NCBI GenBank assembly: GCA_035235625.1
Contig: CP141143.1
Span: 6,740,501 to 6,804,500 of the forward strand
Origin: Saururus chinensis
Taxonomy: Eukaryota > Streptophyta > Magnoliopsida > Piperales > Saururaceae
Length of the DNA stretch: 64,000 nucleotides
Direction of reading: 5' to 3'
Shown in pieces: positions 1 to 12,269 of the stretch; the first letter of the stretch is position 1; every line of letters starts with the position of its first letter. The notes under the pieces are model-generated. The model did not search any database, was not told the DNA's origin, and saw only the letters and a list, made by a program, of their open reading frames with translations. A program made the translations under genes and the position numbers.

Positions 1-3000
1 CGTTGTTTGCATGGAACAGACATGTTCCGTTGCTGCTGAAGGTATTCTCGATGGGAGATGAATGCCATACTGTATGCAGCGTTGTTTAGCACTTTCTGCA
101 CACCGAAAAAATAGGCTTATGAATATTTTATAATCCTTTTATAATTTTCTTTGGCTAGAATAAGATTAAAAGCACATTATATAAAGAGGGAGGGGCTTTC
201 CAATCCAACAAGAACTAACTACATCATACGCCATATTCGCTAACAGATCTGCACATCGATCACCTTCTCTATAAATCATGCAATTTACAAACCTGAGAGA
301 AAGTATAACTTTGAAGTAACGAACAAGTTCCTTATATCCTGCAGTAAGAGAGATTAAAAGACAAGGGAATAGATGCATTTTAATTGTTAATACGGACTTT
401 CGGGTATACGTTTTCTTGTATGCTTTGCTTTTGGCTGTGCTTTTTTATCCGTGACCTTTCATACAATTTTACTTTCATCTTCTATATTAGCACAAGAATA
501 ATTCACGCATTGAATTTGCCTATTACGCAGGTTGCAGACACGAATTCTGCACGAGGTGTGCATTGTATCTATGCTCAACTAATAGTATATCAAGTGTCAA
601 ACCGAGCCCTCCCGGCTCCATTGCCTGTCCTCTCTGTCGGAAAAGGATTGTATCTTTTGTAAAGCTCCCCAGCACGCTCCTACTCAAGGATTTATCAAGA
701 ACACGCCCTGTGAACTCAAGCGCGGTATCGGAGTCAAGATTCTGTGGACCAGATTTGGAATGCATTGGCTCTCCCTTGGCCCCCAGACCCGTTAGTTTGG
801 CAAGCTGCCGAAAGTTCCCGCTATTGAAGTTTAATGCTAGCCTTTGCAAGGGGGTTCCCCAGATAAACTCCTCGCTGATCCCTTGTAAGGGAGTTTGCCA
901 GAGGGTTGGGAATGGGTTGACGAGGCGTTCGAGGACAACCATGGGATCAGTTTCTCACCAGGAAAGGCCACGTTTATCCTTTAGTGAATGCATGTCAAAT
1001 AGTGGCAGATAAAATATCTATATCTTCTCTAATTATCACTGGCTTTCGTTTTCAATTTATGAGGGCATGTACGTAGATACTTTTTTATGAAATATATGTT
1101 TATAATACAAATGCAGGAAGGATTGAATTCGTTAGGACTGTCGACTCTACCAGAAATACCGTCAAGAATAATCAGCATTTCTTTTCAACAAATTTGGAAC
1201 ATACAAGAAACATAACCTCACTAAATTTGGACATGCACCAGTTAGAAAGGAAATATGATAGAAAGGAAATATGTCACCGAACCACCGTTACTAACTTTAA
1301 AATGTCACTAACCGTTGTTGACGGGTGTGTTAATCACTAAGCATAAGACCGACCCCAACTGAGATGGGTACCCAGCTCTAGGATTCGACCACGAGCAAGG
1401 TGTAGGATTTCCTGTTCTTTTTGTTATACTGCCCGCACATCTATCAACAAATGAAATGCGCCCTGAAGCAGTCCTTCCACTCGATTAGATTCATAAAGCG
1501 TAAGCTAGAACTTATTTTGTGAGACAAAGATTACATACAATATATCCAGACGGGATGGTTCAAAGTAAAAAGTAAAAGGGCCGTTTAGCACAACGATTAA
1601 CATATATAAGCTATACAAGAAATTAAGTGTAATACCTTGTGGGCTTGTCGGGTGTCCTACAAAGGAGGCCGAGGTCATCGCTGAACTCTTGCATTCTGGA
1701 TCAGCACCGTGCATTCAGCTTCACCGAGCATTGTGTCTCTATGTGAAGTATTTTTATAGAAAAAAAATACTAATAGTACTTCTTAAGTGTATAAAATAAA
1801 AGTAGTTTATATTAATTTTAAGCTCAAGAGGGATAGACAAAAGATAAGAAAATAAAAAAATAAATTATAAATAAAATTAAAAGAAGAAGAAATAACGGAA
1901 TAGAGAGCGGCCATAAAATAAGAAAAATATAAATTAAGCCTTGCAAGGTCAAGAAAATAAATAAAAAATAAAAAAAATAAAAAAAACAGAAAAAGCTCAG
2001 TCAAGATAGCACCTTCCATTGTTAAATAAATAAAATTGATTTCTCCTCCCTTCAAAGAAGGGTATTAGCTCATGGAACGTAAATACTAACCATTTCCGAT
2101 TAGAGATGAGAAAAGAAGACGATGAGAAGGACACTGAATTAAGGAATGCCATGTTAATGTGGTGCTCCCTGATCGTGAAGTAAAGAAGAAAGAAACAAGC
2201 TGAAATGGAGACCAAAGGTAATCAAAGGATTATATAAAAAAGAAGCGAGGAATAAATGAAACTGTGAAAGCTGACATTCCAAATGCGTGTTTCTTCCTCT
2301 GTCACTAGGCAAAAGCTTCTGAAGGGCCGACTAACTGCAAGAAAGAACCGACGGAAGAGAAATTTTCTGCACAGGAAAACACAAAGGATTTGACACTTGA
2401 AACCAAGTACATCGATATGCAGTCGTGTTACGTGGCTGACGCATCAGTCCATCGCGAAAAGCCCTCCCCTGAAACCCACATCTTTTACCTCCCACCCCAC
2501 GCAATTTCCAACTTGAAAAGAGATGAGCGAGCTCTTGTCTCTGTCACTGGTGAACTGATACGCAGCCGGCCACCCTGCCATCTTAGGGCTGAGGGCATCT
2601 TTTTGTACTTGAATGGTCGAGTTGTCTGAGTCTCCCCAGTCGACTCTGAGGCACTCTGGTCAATCTAGCAATTTTGTCTCTTAAAAAAACGTATTGCAGT
2701 ATGGGGATCTTAAAGTATCACACTCTCCAATTTTATAGTACCTAAACTCGACCTTGTTATTCGAAAAGAATCTTATACCGCTAAGGCTTAACTGGGATCG
2801 GCAGTTGCGCTGAAGGATGATAGGCTTGATGTCTTTCTCCATCTCGCGGTTTTGTTTTGGCTAGAATCAAGGATGATTGTCTTGTGTTCTAAAGCTGAGC
2901 TAAAGATTTGAGCTGTTCTCGGTTTGGCAGGTCTTGGACGGACCAGTATCGGTCTGAGAAAGTAAGCGTCGATTTAGTTGAGAATACAGAGAGCCCGAGG

Positions 3001-4150
3001 CTGATACCAGTGACATCAAGCTATCCTAAGGTTATGACCTCAAGGGTTTTCAAGGTTCATTTACCATAGACGAAAAACGACCACTGAACGTTAAGGATGA
3101 AGGCAAGTTATTATGACTACTCTCACTGTTCGGTTCCCGTCTACCTTCTGTCTCTATCGTTTCTCGAACGGCCAAGCAGTGTACCTTGCTGGTACTTGCA
3201 GCTAAAGAGAAGTGCCAGAGTTCAGACCATTACGTAAGTTAGGACATCACGCAAGCTGAGAAAGGTTCGTCCTGGCTCTTTGACCTGCCGTGTTCATGTT
3301 AGCACTTGGAAACTGTTTCCTACATGATGAAAGCCAGCCTCATCTGCTCCCTCGCCTGTTCCAGGCTTTACCAACTTCCCTTCTGCCTTAACTCACCAAG
3401 TGCTGCTGCTTTGACATTTATTGTCGAGCCGTCTCAGCATCATGATCACATGGCCTACAGATGCAGCTTTTTTCTTCTGCGGCTGCTGGGTTTGACAAAG
3501 AATGCCGTGCCGTTTGACACATCCAATTGAGATGGGATGTGCAGATTCCATTCCCTTGGATGTGGACAGTTGCCTACTCTACTGCTTCACATCGAATCGA
3601 CTGGTAATGCATGTTCTGTATCTCCATGGAGATACTTGTTGCAACTTGAAAAAATATATGAGAAGTGTACAGTTCAGATTCGAACCAAAACTGAACCGAT
3701 GTTTTACTGTGCGTGGAACTCAAATTTTCTGATCAAGCTTCACCGGAGTGGCCGGTGAAGTTTCATTTGCATGGCCTAGAATTGACGAGGCACATTCGAG
3801 TTCCCGGTCGTGAGTTTGATCGTTTGGACATTACGCTAACCTTAATACTGCTTCTAACTCATATTATTTGTTTTGTTCGTAAAAATAGTAATTTTTATTA
3901 AATAATAAGACCCAACGCTAACAGAACAGAAAATAAGCTTGTAAATATCAGCAACTTGAATTGAACCAAATGGAACGATTAATATAAGACAATTGTTTCT
4001 AACTAGTGCTATTAATATGAGGCATAGGGAACATTAAGCATCGTCTAACTGATTTAAAGCACACTTCCTTCCCTGCCACAGAAATTAAAAACAAAATTAC
4101 ATACCGACTATTTTTTTCTCTTTGGCAATAGGCTGATGGCTGTACCATAA
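1..4150. other. Unassigned intergenic DNA with a GC-richer island
   Basis: I recognise no gene here. A segment at about 560-960 is richer in G and C than its surroundings and is open on both strands (139 residues on minus, 149 on plus), but neither product resembles a family I know. About 1800-2000 is A-rich with short purine runs. Around 2400-3900 there are several open frames of 60-80 codons without recognisable domains. Short open frames of this size are expected by chance in plant DNA. Confidence 0.5.
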
Positions 4151-4162
4151 GGGCCAAGTCTA

Positions 4163-4620
4163 TGATGCAGAAGAAATAAGAACACAGAGATGAAACAGAA
4201 TCTGCTAGGGCATTTTGACAAACACTTAATTCAGAATCTGGAGAAAAGGGTATTTTAGATCATTCTGGATTACCTCACTTACGACTTAATGATAGAAGCT
4301 TAGTTTACTTTCCAGTATAAATAGAGTAAATTTGTAAAGACAGGATAGTTAGTTGAAATTGAATTTGAATTTTAGAATTTCGGAGCTACATCTCTGAGTT
4401 TGAGCTGCGTCTTTGAGTTTGAGCTGCGTCTCTGTTCCTCTTCGGAGGTAGATATCAGCAGATACCTGTAACTTCTCGAAGCGTGGTTGGCGTTCAATCG
4501 AGAGCTGGTTGTATTCAATCGTTGAATAGTTTGAGAAATACAAATTGTTTGTCAATTTCAAATTTTCCCTTTCTCGAGTTCGCTGTCCGCGATCAATAAC
4601 CCTCTGTATGATTAATTTCA
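4163..4620 (+). repeat. Solo LTR-like repeat, copy 1
   Basis: The segment begins TGATGCAG and ends TTTCA, the TG...CA form of a plant LTR. It has a TATA-like TATAAATAGAG near 4318. The first ~235 bases recur at 59088-59322. I see no second LTR, primer site or coding sequence beside it and no convincing target duplication, so the right border is provisional. It is best read as a fossil solo or truncated LTR; the family cannot be told from the LTR alone. Confidence 0.5.
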
Positions 4621-4954
4621 AAACAAAAATACCAATGAATAGACTCTTAATGATGATTATTTTTAAAAAAATATTTTACTGATAGCGCCAGCCGTACTTG
4701 CACTAATGTTACGCTAGATTCCCTATTTGTGAAGGGCGCTCCTATCTCTTTACAGGCTTATGTTTTTTGTCCAAGTAGGTTGTGGCTTCTATGTAAATAT
4801 TAGCCGTGGTTTTCTATCATAATTGGCAACAATTTTCTTTTTTAAAGGTGCTTGAGGATTAAGTATATATTGGCAATTGTCCCTCTTTCAATTTTTATCC
4901 TCATCTAGCCATATGGAGTTCACTTGGATATTGGCGTATATTATCGAGCCTTCT

Positions 4955-5512
4955 TGATGCAGCAACTTTAAATATCAACTAATTCCTGAATCGTTTTTGT
5001 ATTACATGAACAAAACAAAAATTACAAAAATGAAAACAAGCTAGAAATCAACCCCTCATTGAAGACGCAACTTCAGCTCAAAACAGAGCTCGAGGGATTT
5101 CCTCTTCTGAACAACAAGTTCTTTCTAAACAAATCCAAAAAGTGCTTCATTACAGATGTAATTGTCTATTTATACTATCCTATAGCTAATGACTTCAACT
5201 AGAGATAACTATTCAATTATATACATAATTAAATTGTAAACTATAATTCCCAAATCAGTTTTACTGTTTAATCCACAAACGAAAGAGATGAGTAACAGAT
5301 TTAATGACCACATTAGTTAGATTGCAATGTCGAAGCTGCCCTCTTCACATTTGCAGAATTACCCATCAGACCAATGTAACAGCTGCCTGACCATTAGTAG
5401 TTACCAAAAATACCCTTTCATTAAAATATCAATGTAAAAACTGTTTGATGAAATGTCCGAACCAACTCCTCTACTTGCTCTCAAATTATCTGACAAACTA
5501 ACTCTTGCATCA
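4955..5512 (-). repeat. Downstream (3') LTR of the Ty3/Gypsy element
   Basis: It starts TGATGCAGCAAC and ends TTGCATCA on the plus strand, preceded by the target duplication CTTCT. It has the same length as its partner at 10163-10720. Because the element is transcribed on the minus strand, this is the 3' LTR. Confidence 0.93.
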
Positions 5513-8500
5513 ATCCATCTGTCCCATTTGAAAGCTCAACCACGAGCTTAAACATTCAAGGAGCTAGAATGTGTAGGTCAGGAGGATAATAAGGAGTTAA
5601 ATCGCGGACATTGAATGTGTTTGAAATGTGCAGATTTGGCGGTAAAATGACATAATAAACATTAGACCCAATTTTCTTCAAAATACGACAAGGCCCAATT
5701 TTTATGGCTTGAAGTTTGCCATGACTACAAACAGGCAATCTCTCCTTACTTAAATGAACTATTACCAACTCCCCTTCTTCAAATTGAACATGTCTGCAAG
5801 AATGATCCACTTGATTTTTATATTTAGCATTAGACTCCTGTATTTTTTGTTTGACAGTAGCATGCAAAGTAGTGAAGTCTTCCATAGTTCGGATTGTAGA
5901 CTGAGATTTAGCAGGTTTACGAGGACCAATGGTGGCATCTAAAGAATGATTTGGCATAAATCCTTAGATAATTTGAAAAGGTGCTAAACCTGTTGTTCTG
6001 TTAACAGTGGAATTGTATGCAAATTCAGCCTAGTAAATGATAGTATCCCATTGCTTTGGCTTAGTTCCAGAAAGACATCGCAATAAACTGCCAAGGCTTC
6101 TATTTGTGGCTTCAATTTGACCGTTTGTTTGAGGATGACAGGAGCTACTAAATTGGAGCTTAGTTCCCAGCCTGATCCACAGAGTTTCCTAGAAATTGCT
6201 AAGGAAACGGTTATCCCTATCTGATGTAATTGAGTAAGGAACACCATGAAGTCGAATAACCTCCTTGAAAAACAAGCCAGCCACATGTATTGCATCTTCA
6301 CTTTTCTTGCAAGGAATGAAATGTGCCTATTTTGAAAACCTATCCACTACGACAAAAACATAGTCAAACCCTTTTGAGGTTCTAGGAAGACCTAATACAA
6401 AATCCATATTGATGTCTTCCCAGGGTCCATTAGGGACAGGTAATGGAGTATACAATCCAACATTAGTTGCATTACATTTGTATTGTTTGGCAAACAAAAC
6501 ATTGTTGAACCCAAGTCATGACATCCTTTCTCAGTTGTGGCCAATAGTATCTAGATTTTACCAGATGTAAAGTCTTGTCTCGCCCAACATGACCAGATAA
6601 TTTTCCTTCATGTAACTCTTGGATTAATGGTTGTCTTAATGAACAAGCAGAGATACAAAGTAAAAGTCCTTTGTACGGAAATCCTTCATGTACAGTAAAA
6701 TCACCTTGTGGATGAGTGGAAGTATTACAAACCTGCCATTTATCTTGGAAAGTTGGATCATTCTGATAAAGGGACATAATTTCTTCAAACCCAAAACATG
6801 TAGCACTAAGAACATGAACAAGTGCAGATCTTCTACTGAGAGCATCGACAACTTTATTAAGTTTTTCCAGACTTATGCTTAATCACAAAGGTGTATTCCT
6901 GGAGCTCACCAATCCATCTAGCTAATAATCGATCGAACTTTGATTGATTGTGTATATGTTTTAGGGTGTCATGATTAGTGTGTAAAATAAACTCTTTGAA
7001 GACCAAATAATGCCGCCAGTGTTTCAAAGTCTACACTAAAGCATAGAGCTCTAGTTTATAGGCAGACCACTTCTATTTGGAGTTATTCAATTTCAAAGTG
7101 TAGAAAGCTATTGGTCGACCTTCCTGAAATAACACAGCCCCAATTCTTGTTATAGAAGCATCACAGTCAATTTCAAAAACTTTAGAAAAATTAGGAAGAG
7201 ATAATGTAGGAGAGGTAGTCAATTTTGTTTTGAGCAATTCAAAACTCTGCTGTTGTTGTGTTTGCCATTTAAATTGTCCCTTCTTCAAACATTCAGTTAA
7301 TGGAGCAGCAATTATACTAAATCCTCGAATAAACCTTCTATAAAAGGCAGCTAATCCCAAAAAGCTTCTTAGTTCAGAAACACTACTTGGAATTGGCCAA
7401 CTGACAACTCTTGTATTTTATCCTTATCCACTTTCAGACCATCCTTATTGACAACATACCCAAGAAAAACAAACTGATCTGCCATGAATATACTTTTCTT
7501 CATGTTAATGAACAACTGATTTTCTTGTAGGAATTGAAATACTTCTCTTAAATGGTCCAAATGTTGTGATTCATTGATGCCATATGCAAGTATGTCATCA
7601 AAATATACAATGACAGATTTACCCATTAAAGGCTGCAAAACCTAAGTCATAAGCCTCATAAATGTGCTAGGGGTGTTAGTCAATCCAAAGGGTATGACTA
7701 ACCATTCGTACAATCCATCTTTAGTCTTGAATGTTGTTTTCCATTCGTCCCCCAACCTCATTCTAATTTGATGGTAACCGGATCTCAAGTCTACCTTTGA
7801 AAATATTTGAGCACCTGCTAATAAATCCAACATATCCTCTAACCTGGGAATGGGAAAATGATATTTCACAGTAATCTTATTAATTGCCCTTGAATCCACA
7901 CACATTCTCCATGACCCATCCTTTTTAGGTACCAATAATGTGGGCACAACTTCAGGACTTAAGCTCTCTCGGATGAGACCCCTTAATAAATCTTGGATTC
8001 GTTTCTGTAGTTCTTCATGCTCAGTAGGACTCATTCTGTAATGAGCAAGGTGTGGCAGTGAATCTCCTGGAATTAAATCAATATTGTGTTGTATATTTCT
8101 CATAGGAGGCAAGGCTAATGGAAGTTCATCATTCACTAGTTCTGAAAATTGATCCAGGAGGTCTTGCACACCTTTGTTATGATGAAGATTGGATGTTTTA
8201 GTGACTGATAATGCTCCTCTATTCACAAATGCTAGAACTACCTGTCCACTTCTAAGCTCTGTAGAGACGTTGCAAGCAACTGTTAACACTGGTTTTTGTT
8301 TCTTCTTCTTTTTTTTAAGTTATGAACCAACTATAATGTCATGAATGTATGGTGTTGAATCAAAAGGACTAGCTTTCATCTATTGCTGAGATAAATCTTC
8401 TAATTTTGATTTTTCTCTTGAAGAATGCTATTGAGACAAATCTTCTGATTTTGATTTTCCTCTTGAAGACAGTGGATGTAATATAATACTCTTTCCTTTA

Positions 8501-10149
8501 AATTCAAATGAGATGGTGTTGGCATGTCCATCATGCAAAATGTAAGTGTCATACTGCCAAGGTCATCCTAATAGTAAATGACATATTGACATGTCAATTA
8601 CATCACATAGGATTTCAGCCTTGTAATTCTTTCCAATTGAAAATGGCACCAAACACTATGACTGTATCTTTATTTCACCTACTTCTTTAATCCACCCAAT
8701 GGTATAAGGCTGTGGATGTGGTGTTGTTTTCAATTGTAATTTGTTTACTACAGTGTTGGCTATAAGATTCTCAGTACACCCCCCATCCACTATAACCCTA
8801 CAAATTGTGTCTTTAATAGTACCAATTGTAGTGAACAAATTATGTCTCTGAGATATCTCTGACTGTTTTGGCAACAATAGAAGTTTTTGAGTAACCAACA
8901 TTACCTCATCCGGGTTAAAATTTTCAAGTTCTTCATCTCCAAAAACTTCTTCCTGCTCCACCTCTTGTTCACTGCCTTCACTATCTTCTTCTGTTGTAGT
9001 TGCTTGACAAGTCATGGCTTTTGTTTTTTTACTTGGCTCACCTGTTCTAAGTGGACATTCAAAGGAGTAGTGCCCAGGTTGCTTGCATTTCCAACAATAG
9101 TCAGGCTTAGGTTTAGCATACACATTTTTTTTAGCAGTTGGTACATAAAATGTAGGCTTAGTATTTTTCAAGAGTTCTTTACGACTAGATCTGAATTCTG
9201 TCAGTTCATTTATTTTATCCTGCGGATAATTAGATCTTTCCTCTTGCACTCTTGGAATTGAGACTTGCCTACTTTTGTTCTGATTCATCAAAAATTCATT
9301 ACGCAAAGCTGCTTGGATGGCTTCAGTCACTGAATTTATAGGCCTAGTTGCAAGCTGTAATTGCAGTTCATATTTAAGGCCACCAATAAATCTTTGAATT
9401 CTTTGAGCTTCAGTTTCCTATAGCCCATTTCGAGTAGATAATTTGTGATACTCTTCTATATATTCATTTACGCTTCTAGCATTCTGTTTGCAGTTTTGAT
9501 ATCGCCTGAAAAGTGCTTGCTCAAAGTCGACTGGAAGATACATATTCTTCAACATTTTCTTCATACGAGGCCAAGACTGAATTTGGTGTTTTCCCCTTTT
9601 AATTCGATCCTGTTGAATCTGAGTCCACCATGCAAATGCTCCACTCTTTAGTTTACATGCCACAACCCTGCATTTCATGTCATCTGGTACTTCCATGCAG
9701 TAGAAATAGTTCTCTACTTCCACTAACCAATCTAGAAATGGTTCAATATCCATATGACCAATAAACATAGTAAATTCTATCTTAGGTTTGAACCGAGGTA
9801 AAAATTGATTTGCACCTTGATTTGGTAGTGGATTGGGCATTCGAGGTATATCTTCATCACTAGAAGATGTTTCAACGTTAGGTTGTTGAACAGGAACTCG
9901 TTGTAAACGAGGTTGCAATTGATCCGCATTTCTCGGATCTAGAACTTCAAGCCTCATTTCTTCATATATGGGAGCTGTTCAACCCTCATTCAATCGACGC
10001 AGGTTTATAGAAATCTCCCACATCTGAATCTGCATCTGTTGCTAAAATTGCATTTGCATCTGCATCATCTGCTAAAGCACAAAAGTTTGATCCATACTCC
10101 CTTTTGCTCCTACTCGATCGTGGGTAGACATCAAAGCCTAACCTCTTGC

Positions 10150-10162
10150 TTTGATACCAAAT
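10150..10162 (-). promoter_or_regulatory. Primer-binding site (initiator Met tRNA)
   Basis: On the minus strand, just inside the 5' LTR, the sequence reads TTTGGTATCAAAGC. This matches the usual plant LTR-retrotransposon primer site TGGTATCAGAGC, complementary to the 3' end of initiator methionine tRNA, at all but one base. It confirms the element's orientation. Confidence 0.85.
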
Positions 10163-10720
10163 TGATGTAGCAACTCAAAATATCAACTAATTCCTAAATC
10201 ATTTTTGTATTATATGAACAAAATAAAAATTACATAAATGAAAACAAGTTGGAAATCAACCTCTCATTGAAGACGCAGCTTCAGTTCAAAACAGAGCTTG
10301 AGGGATTTCCTCTTCTGAACAACAAGTTCTTTCTAAACAAATCCAAAAAGTGCTTCATTACATATGTAAGTGTCTATTTATACTATCCCATAGCTAATGA
10401 CTTCAACTAGAGATAACTATTCAATTACATACATGATTAAACTATAAACTGTAATTCCCAAATCAATTTTATTATTTTATCCACAAACAAAAGAGATGAG
10501 TAACAAATTTAATGGCCACATTAGTTAGACTGCAATGTCGAAGCTGCCCTCTTCACATTTGCAGAATTACCCATCAGACCAACGTAACAGCTACCTGACC
10601 ATTAGTAGTTACCAAAAATACCCTTTCATTGCAATATCACTGTAAAAATTGTTTAATGAAATGTCCGGACCAACTCCTATGCTTGCTCTCGAATTATCTC
10701 ACAAACTAACTCTTGCATCA
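10163..10720 (-). repeat. Upstream (5') LTR of the Ty3/Gypsy element
   Basis: It starts TGATGTAGCAAC and ends TTGCATCA, followed by CTTCT. Read on the minus strand it carries TATAAATA near 10375, in the right orientation to drive the element. The primer-binding site lies just inside it. Confidence 0.93.
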
Positions 10721-10725
10721 CTTCT

Positions 10726-12269
10726 TTATTATGATTGTTATATTACACACATGATTGTGACTGAAGCAAGATTTGTTGAAAGATTGGGTTGTATGTTGCT
10801 TGAGGGTTAATGATTAGCTTTTTATATTCGTAGAGCCTTTGTAAAGAAAAAAGAAGGCAGACCAAGGCACCTAATAATTTCCTTAATCAACAATAATTGA
10901 GATTAATTGAGTCAAATTTTTGGCAACAATGAGTTTACTAAGTCAACTACAAGCAATTTACTGGTAATTGCAGTTAGTTATTGAAAAAATTCTTAATTCA
11001 CAAATTATTAAAATCATTTTGAAGTCCTTGATTTCTCAAATGCTTCTCTATAAGTGGAAAAGTTCATTTTCGCTCTCTTACTAAAAAAATAGATTTGATC
11101 AGAAAAAAAGAAGAAGAATAAAACTCCACTTATAGATGAAGCCTCTTTTGGTAAGAGATCAGCCAGCGCCTTTCCGACACTTTTGAATCTTTCCAACCCA
11201 AAGCTGCGATGGCTCTCCCATCTGAGTCCAGCCCAGCAGCCCTGTTTCCAATTTCCCTCCCTTCGCGCGGGATCTTCCTCCATAATCAGTTATCACTTGG
11301 AATTGCATCTTTATTCAGCTGCCTGTCCCTCCTCTGCTCCGCTGGCCCCTCCTCAAATCACCATCACCATCTCCATCTCTCTTCCTCGTGAGAGCCGTCA
11401 GTTGACGGCCGTACCTCCGGTGCTTCTCTCTGATACTCTGCTTTCAACTCTGGCCGCCGACATGGCCCCTCTGATACTCTGCCCGCCACTAGTCTCCAGT
11501 CTGCACTATATTTTCGTCGAGGTCACTTACTAAGTTCTTTATGTATTCTCTCATTGCCATTTTTTTTATGCTTTTTATGTGTTTTGGGATAGTCACTGTT
11601 CCGGATTTCAAAACAGATGAATTCGATATTTGTATTTTCTTACTGCAATTGGAAGTCCTTTTGATTCTCTTGCACATTGCTGATGTGCTTATTGCATAAG
11701 CTCTTGTGGTAGTGAAGCCAAGTTTGTCTGAGGCTGAAGATTAGTAATTTTATCCTTTTTAGTCTCGAAGCTTTCCTAGAAGAGGAATGTACGAATCTCG
11801 AAGAGGTTTGTAGATGCAAACTGTATCTTTGAGGAAATCTCTTGTAGAAAATTGTAAAGCGATATATTCTTACAGTCCTCATTCTCAACGATTGCCTCTG
11901 TCCACTACATAGTTGCTGTGGTATCGGGTTTTTTAGGCATACTGCTGGTGATAAGGAGACGTTGGATGCTAAGTTAGTTACTCTTAAAGGTGTATTGAAA
12001 TTTTCACTTTCCTCATGTTTACCACAAAGTTTTAATGGTTGTTGCAAAAAGAATGCGCCGATAACTGTGTTTTTATTATAGAATGTGAAAGTTTGTATCT
12101 TGGAATCCGGTTAACTTAGAAGGTTGTAGTTGGCTTAATGTTCCAGCATAGTGCATCTTACTGGCGATGAGAACCTTCGCGTGCTTATTATGGCTACTTG
12201 TACTATAGATGATACATATTGGTCTTCTCCAGGATACAACAAACTTCATGTGCTCTAGATACAATTGCT
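10726..12269. other. Intergenic DNA downstream of the VAN3BP-like gene
   Basis: No recognisable gene. A C-rich stretch at about 11180-11480 is open on plus in two frames, with serine, leucine and proline-rich products that resemble nothing I know. The part next to 12269 probably includes the 3' UTR of the minus-strand gene. Confidence 0.5.

Larger units (their letters stand above)
4955..10720 (-). mobile_element. Decayed Ty3/Gypsy LTR retrotransposon
   Basis: Two 558-bp LTRs (4955-5512 and 10163-10720) bound the element. CTTCT is present on both sides (4950-4954 and 10721-10725) as the target duplication. Coding runs on the minus strand. Parts in order: gag at about 9950-9420, a CCHC zinc knuckle near 9096-9055, protease near 8860-8720, reverse transcriptase about 8290-7370 with a YFDDI motif, RNase H about 7360-7000, integrase zinc finger near 6700-6480, integrase core about 6400-5980, and a C-terminal GPY-like region about 5950-5560. 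Gag-PR-RT-RH-IN order marks Ty3/Gypsy. The ~5.8 kb size and short LTRs suggest a chromovirus near Reina or CRM, but no clear chromodomain is seen. The element is broken, with about ten breaks. The LTRs differ at roughly 40 sites by eye (7-8%), or about 3 million years at 1.3e-8 per site per year. Confidence 0.92.

Noticed and set aside
4163-4620. Full-length LTR retrotransposon starting here
   Set aside because: No primer site follows, no second LTR and no coding; only a solo or truncated LTR can be supported.
5513-5960. A chromodomain at the end of the Ty3/Gypsy integrase
   Set aside because: Only the GPY-like integrase tail is recognisable; I could not see a chromodomain fold signature.
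8887-9261. 124-codon plus-strand frame
   Set aside because: It is antisense to the gag/protease region of the Ty3/Gypsy element and has no protein-like features.
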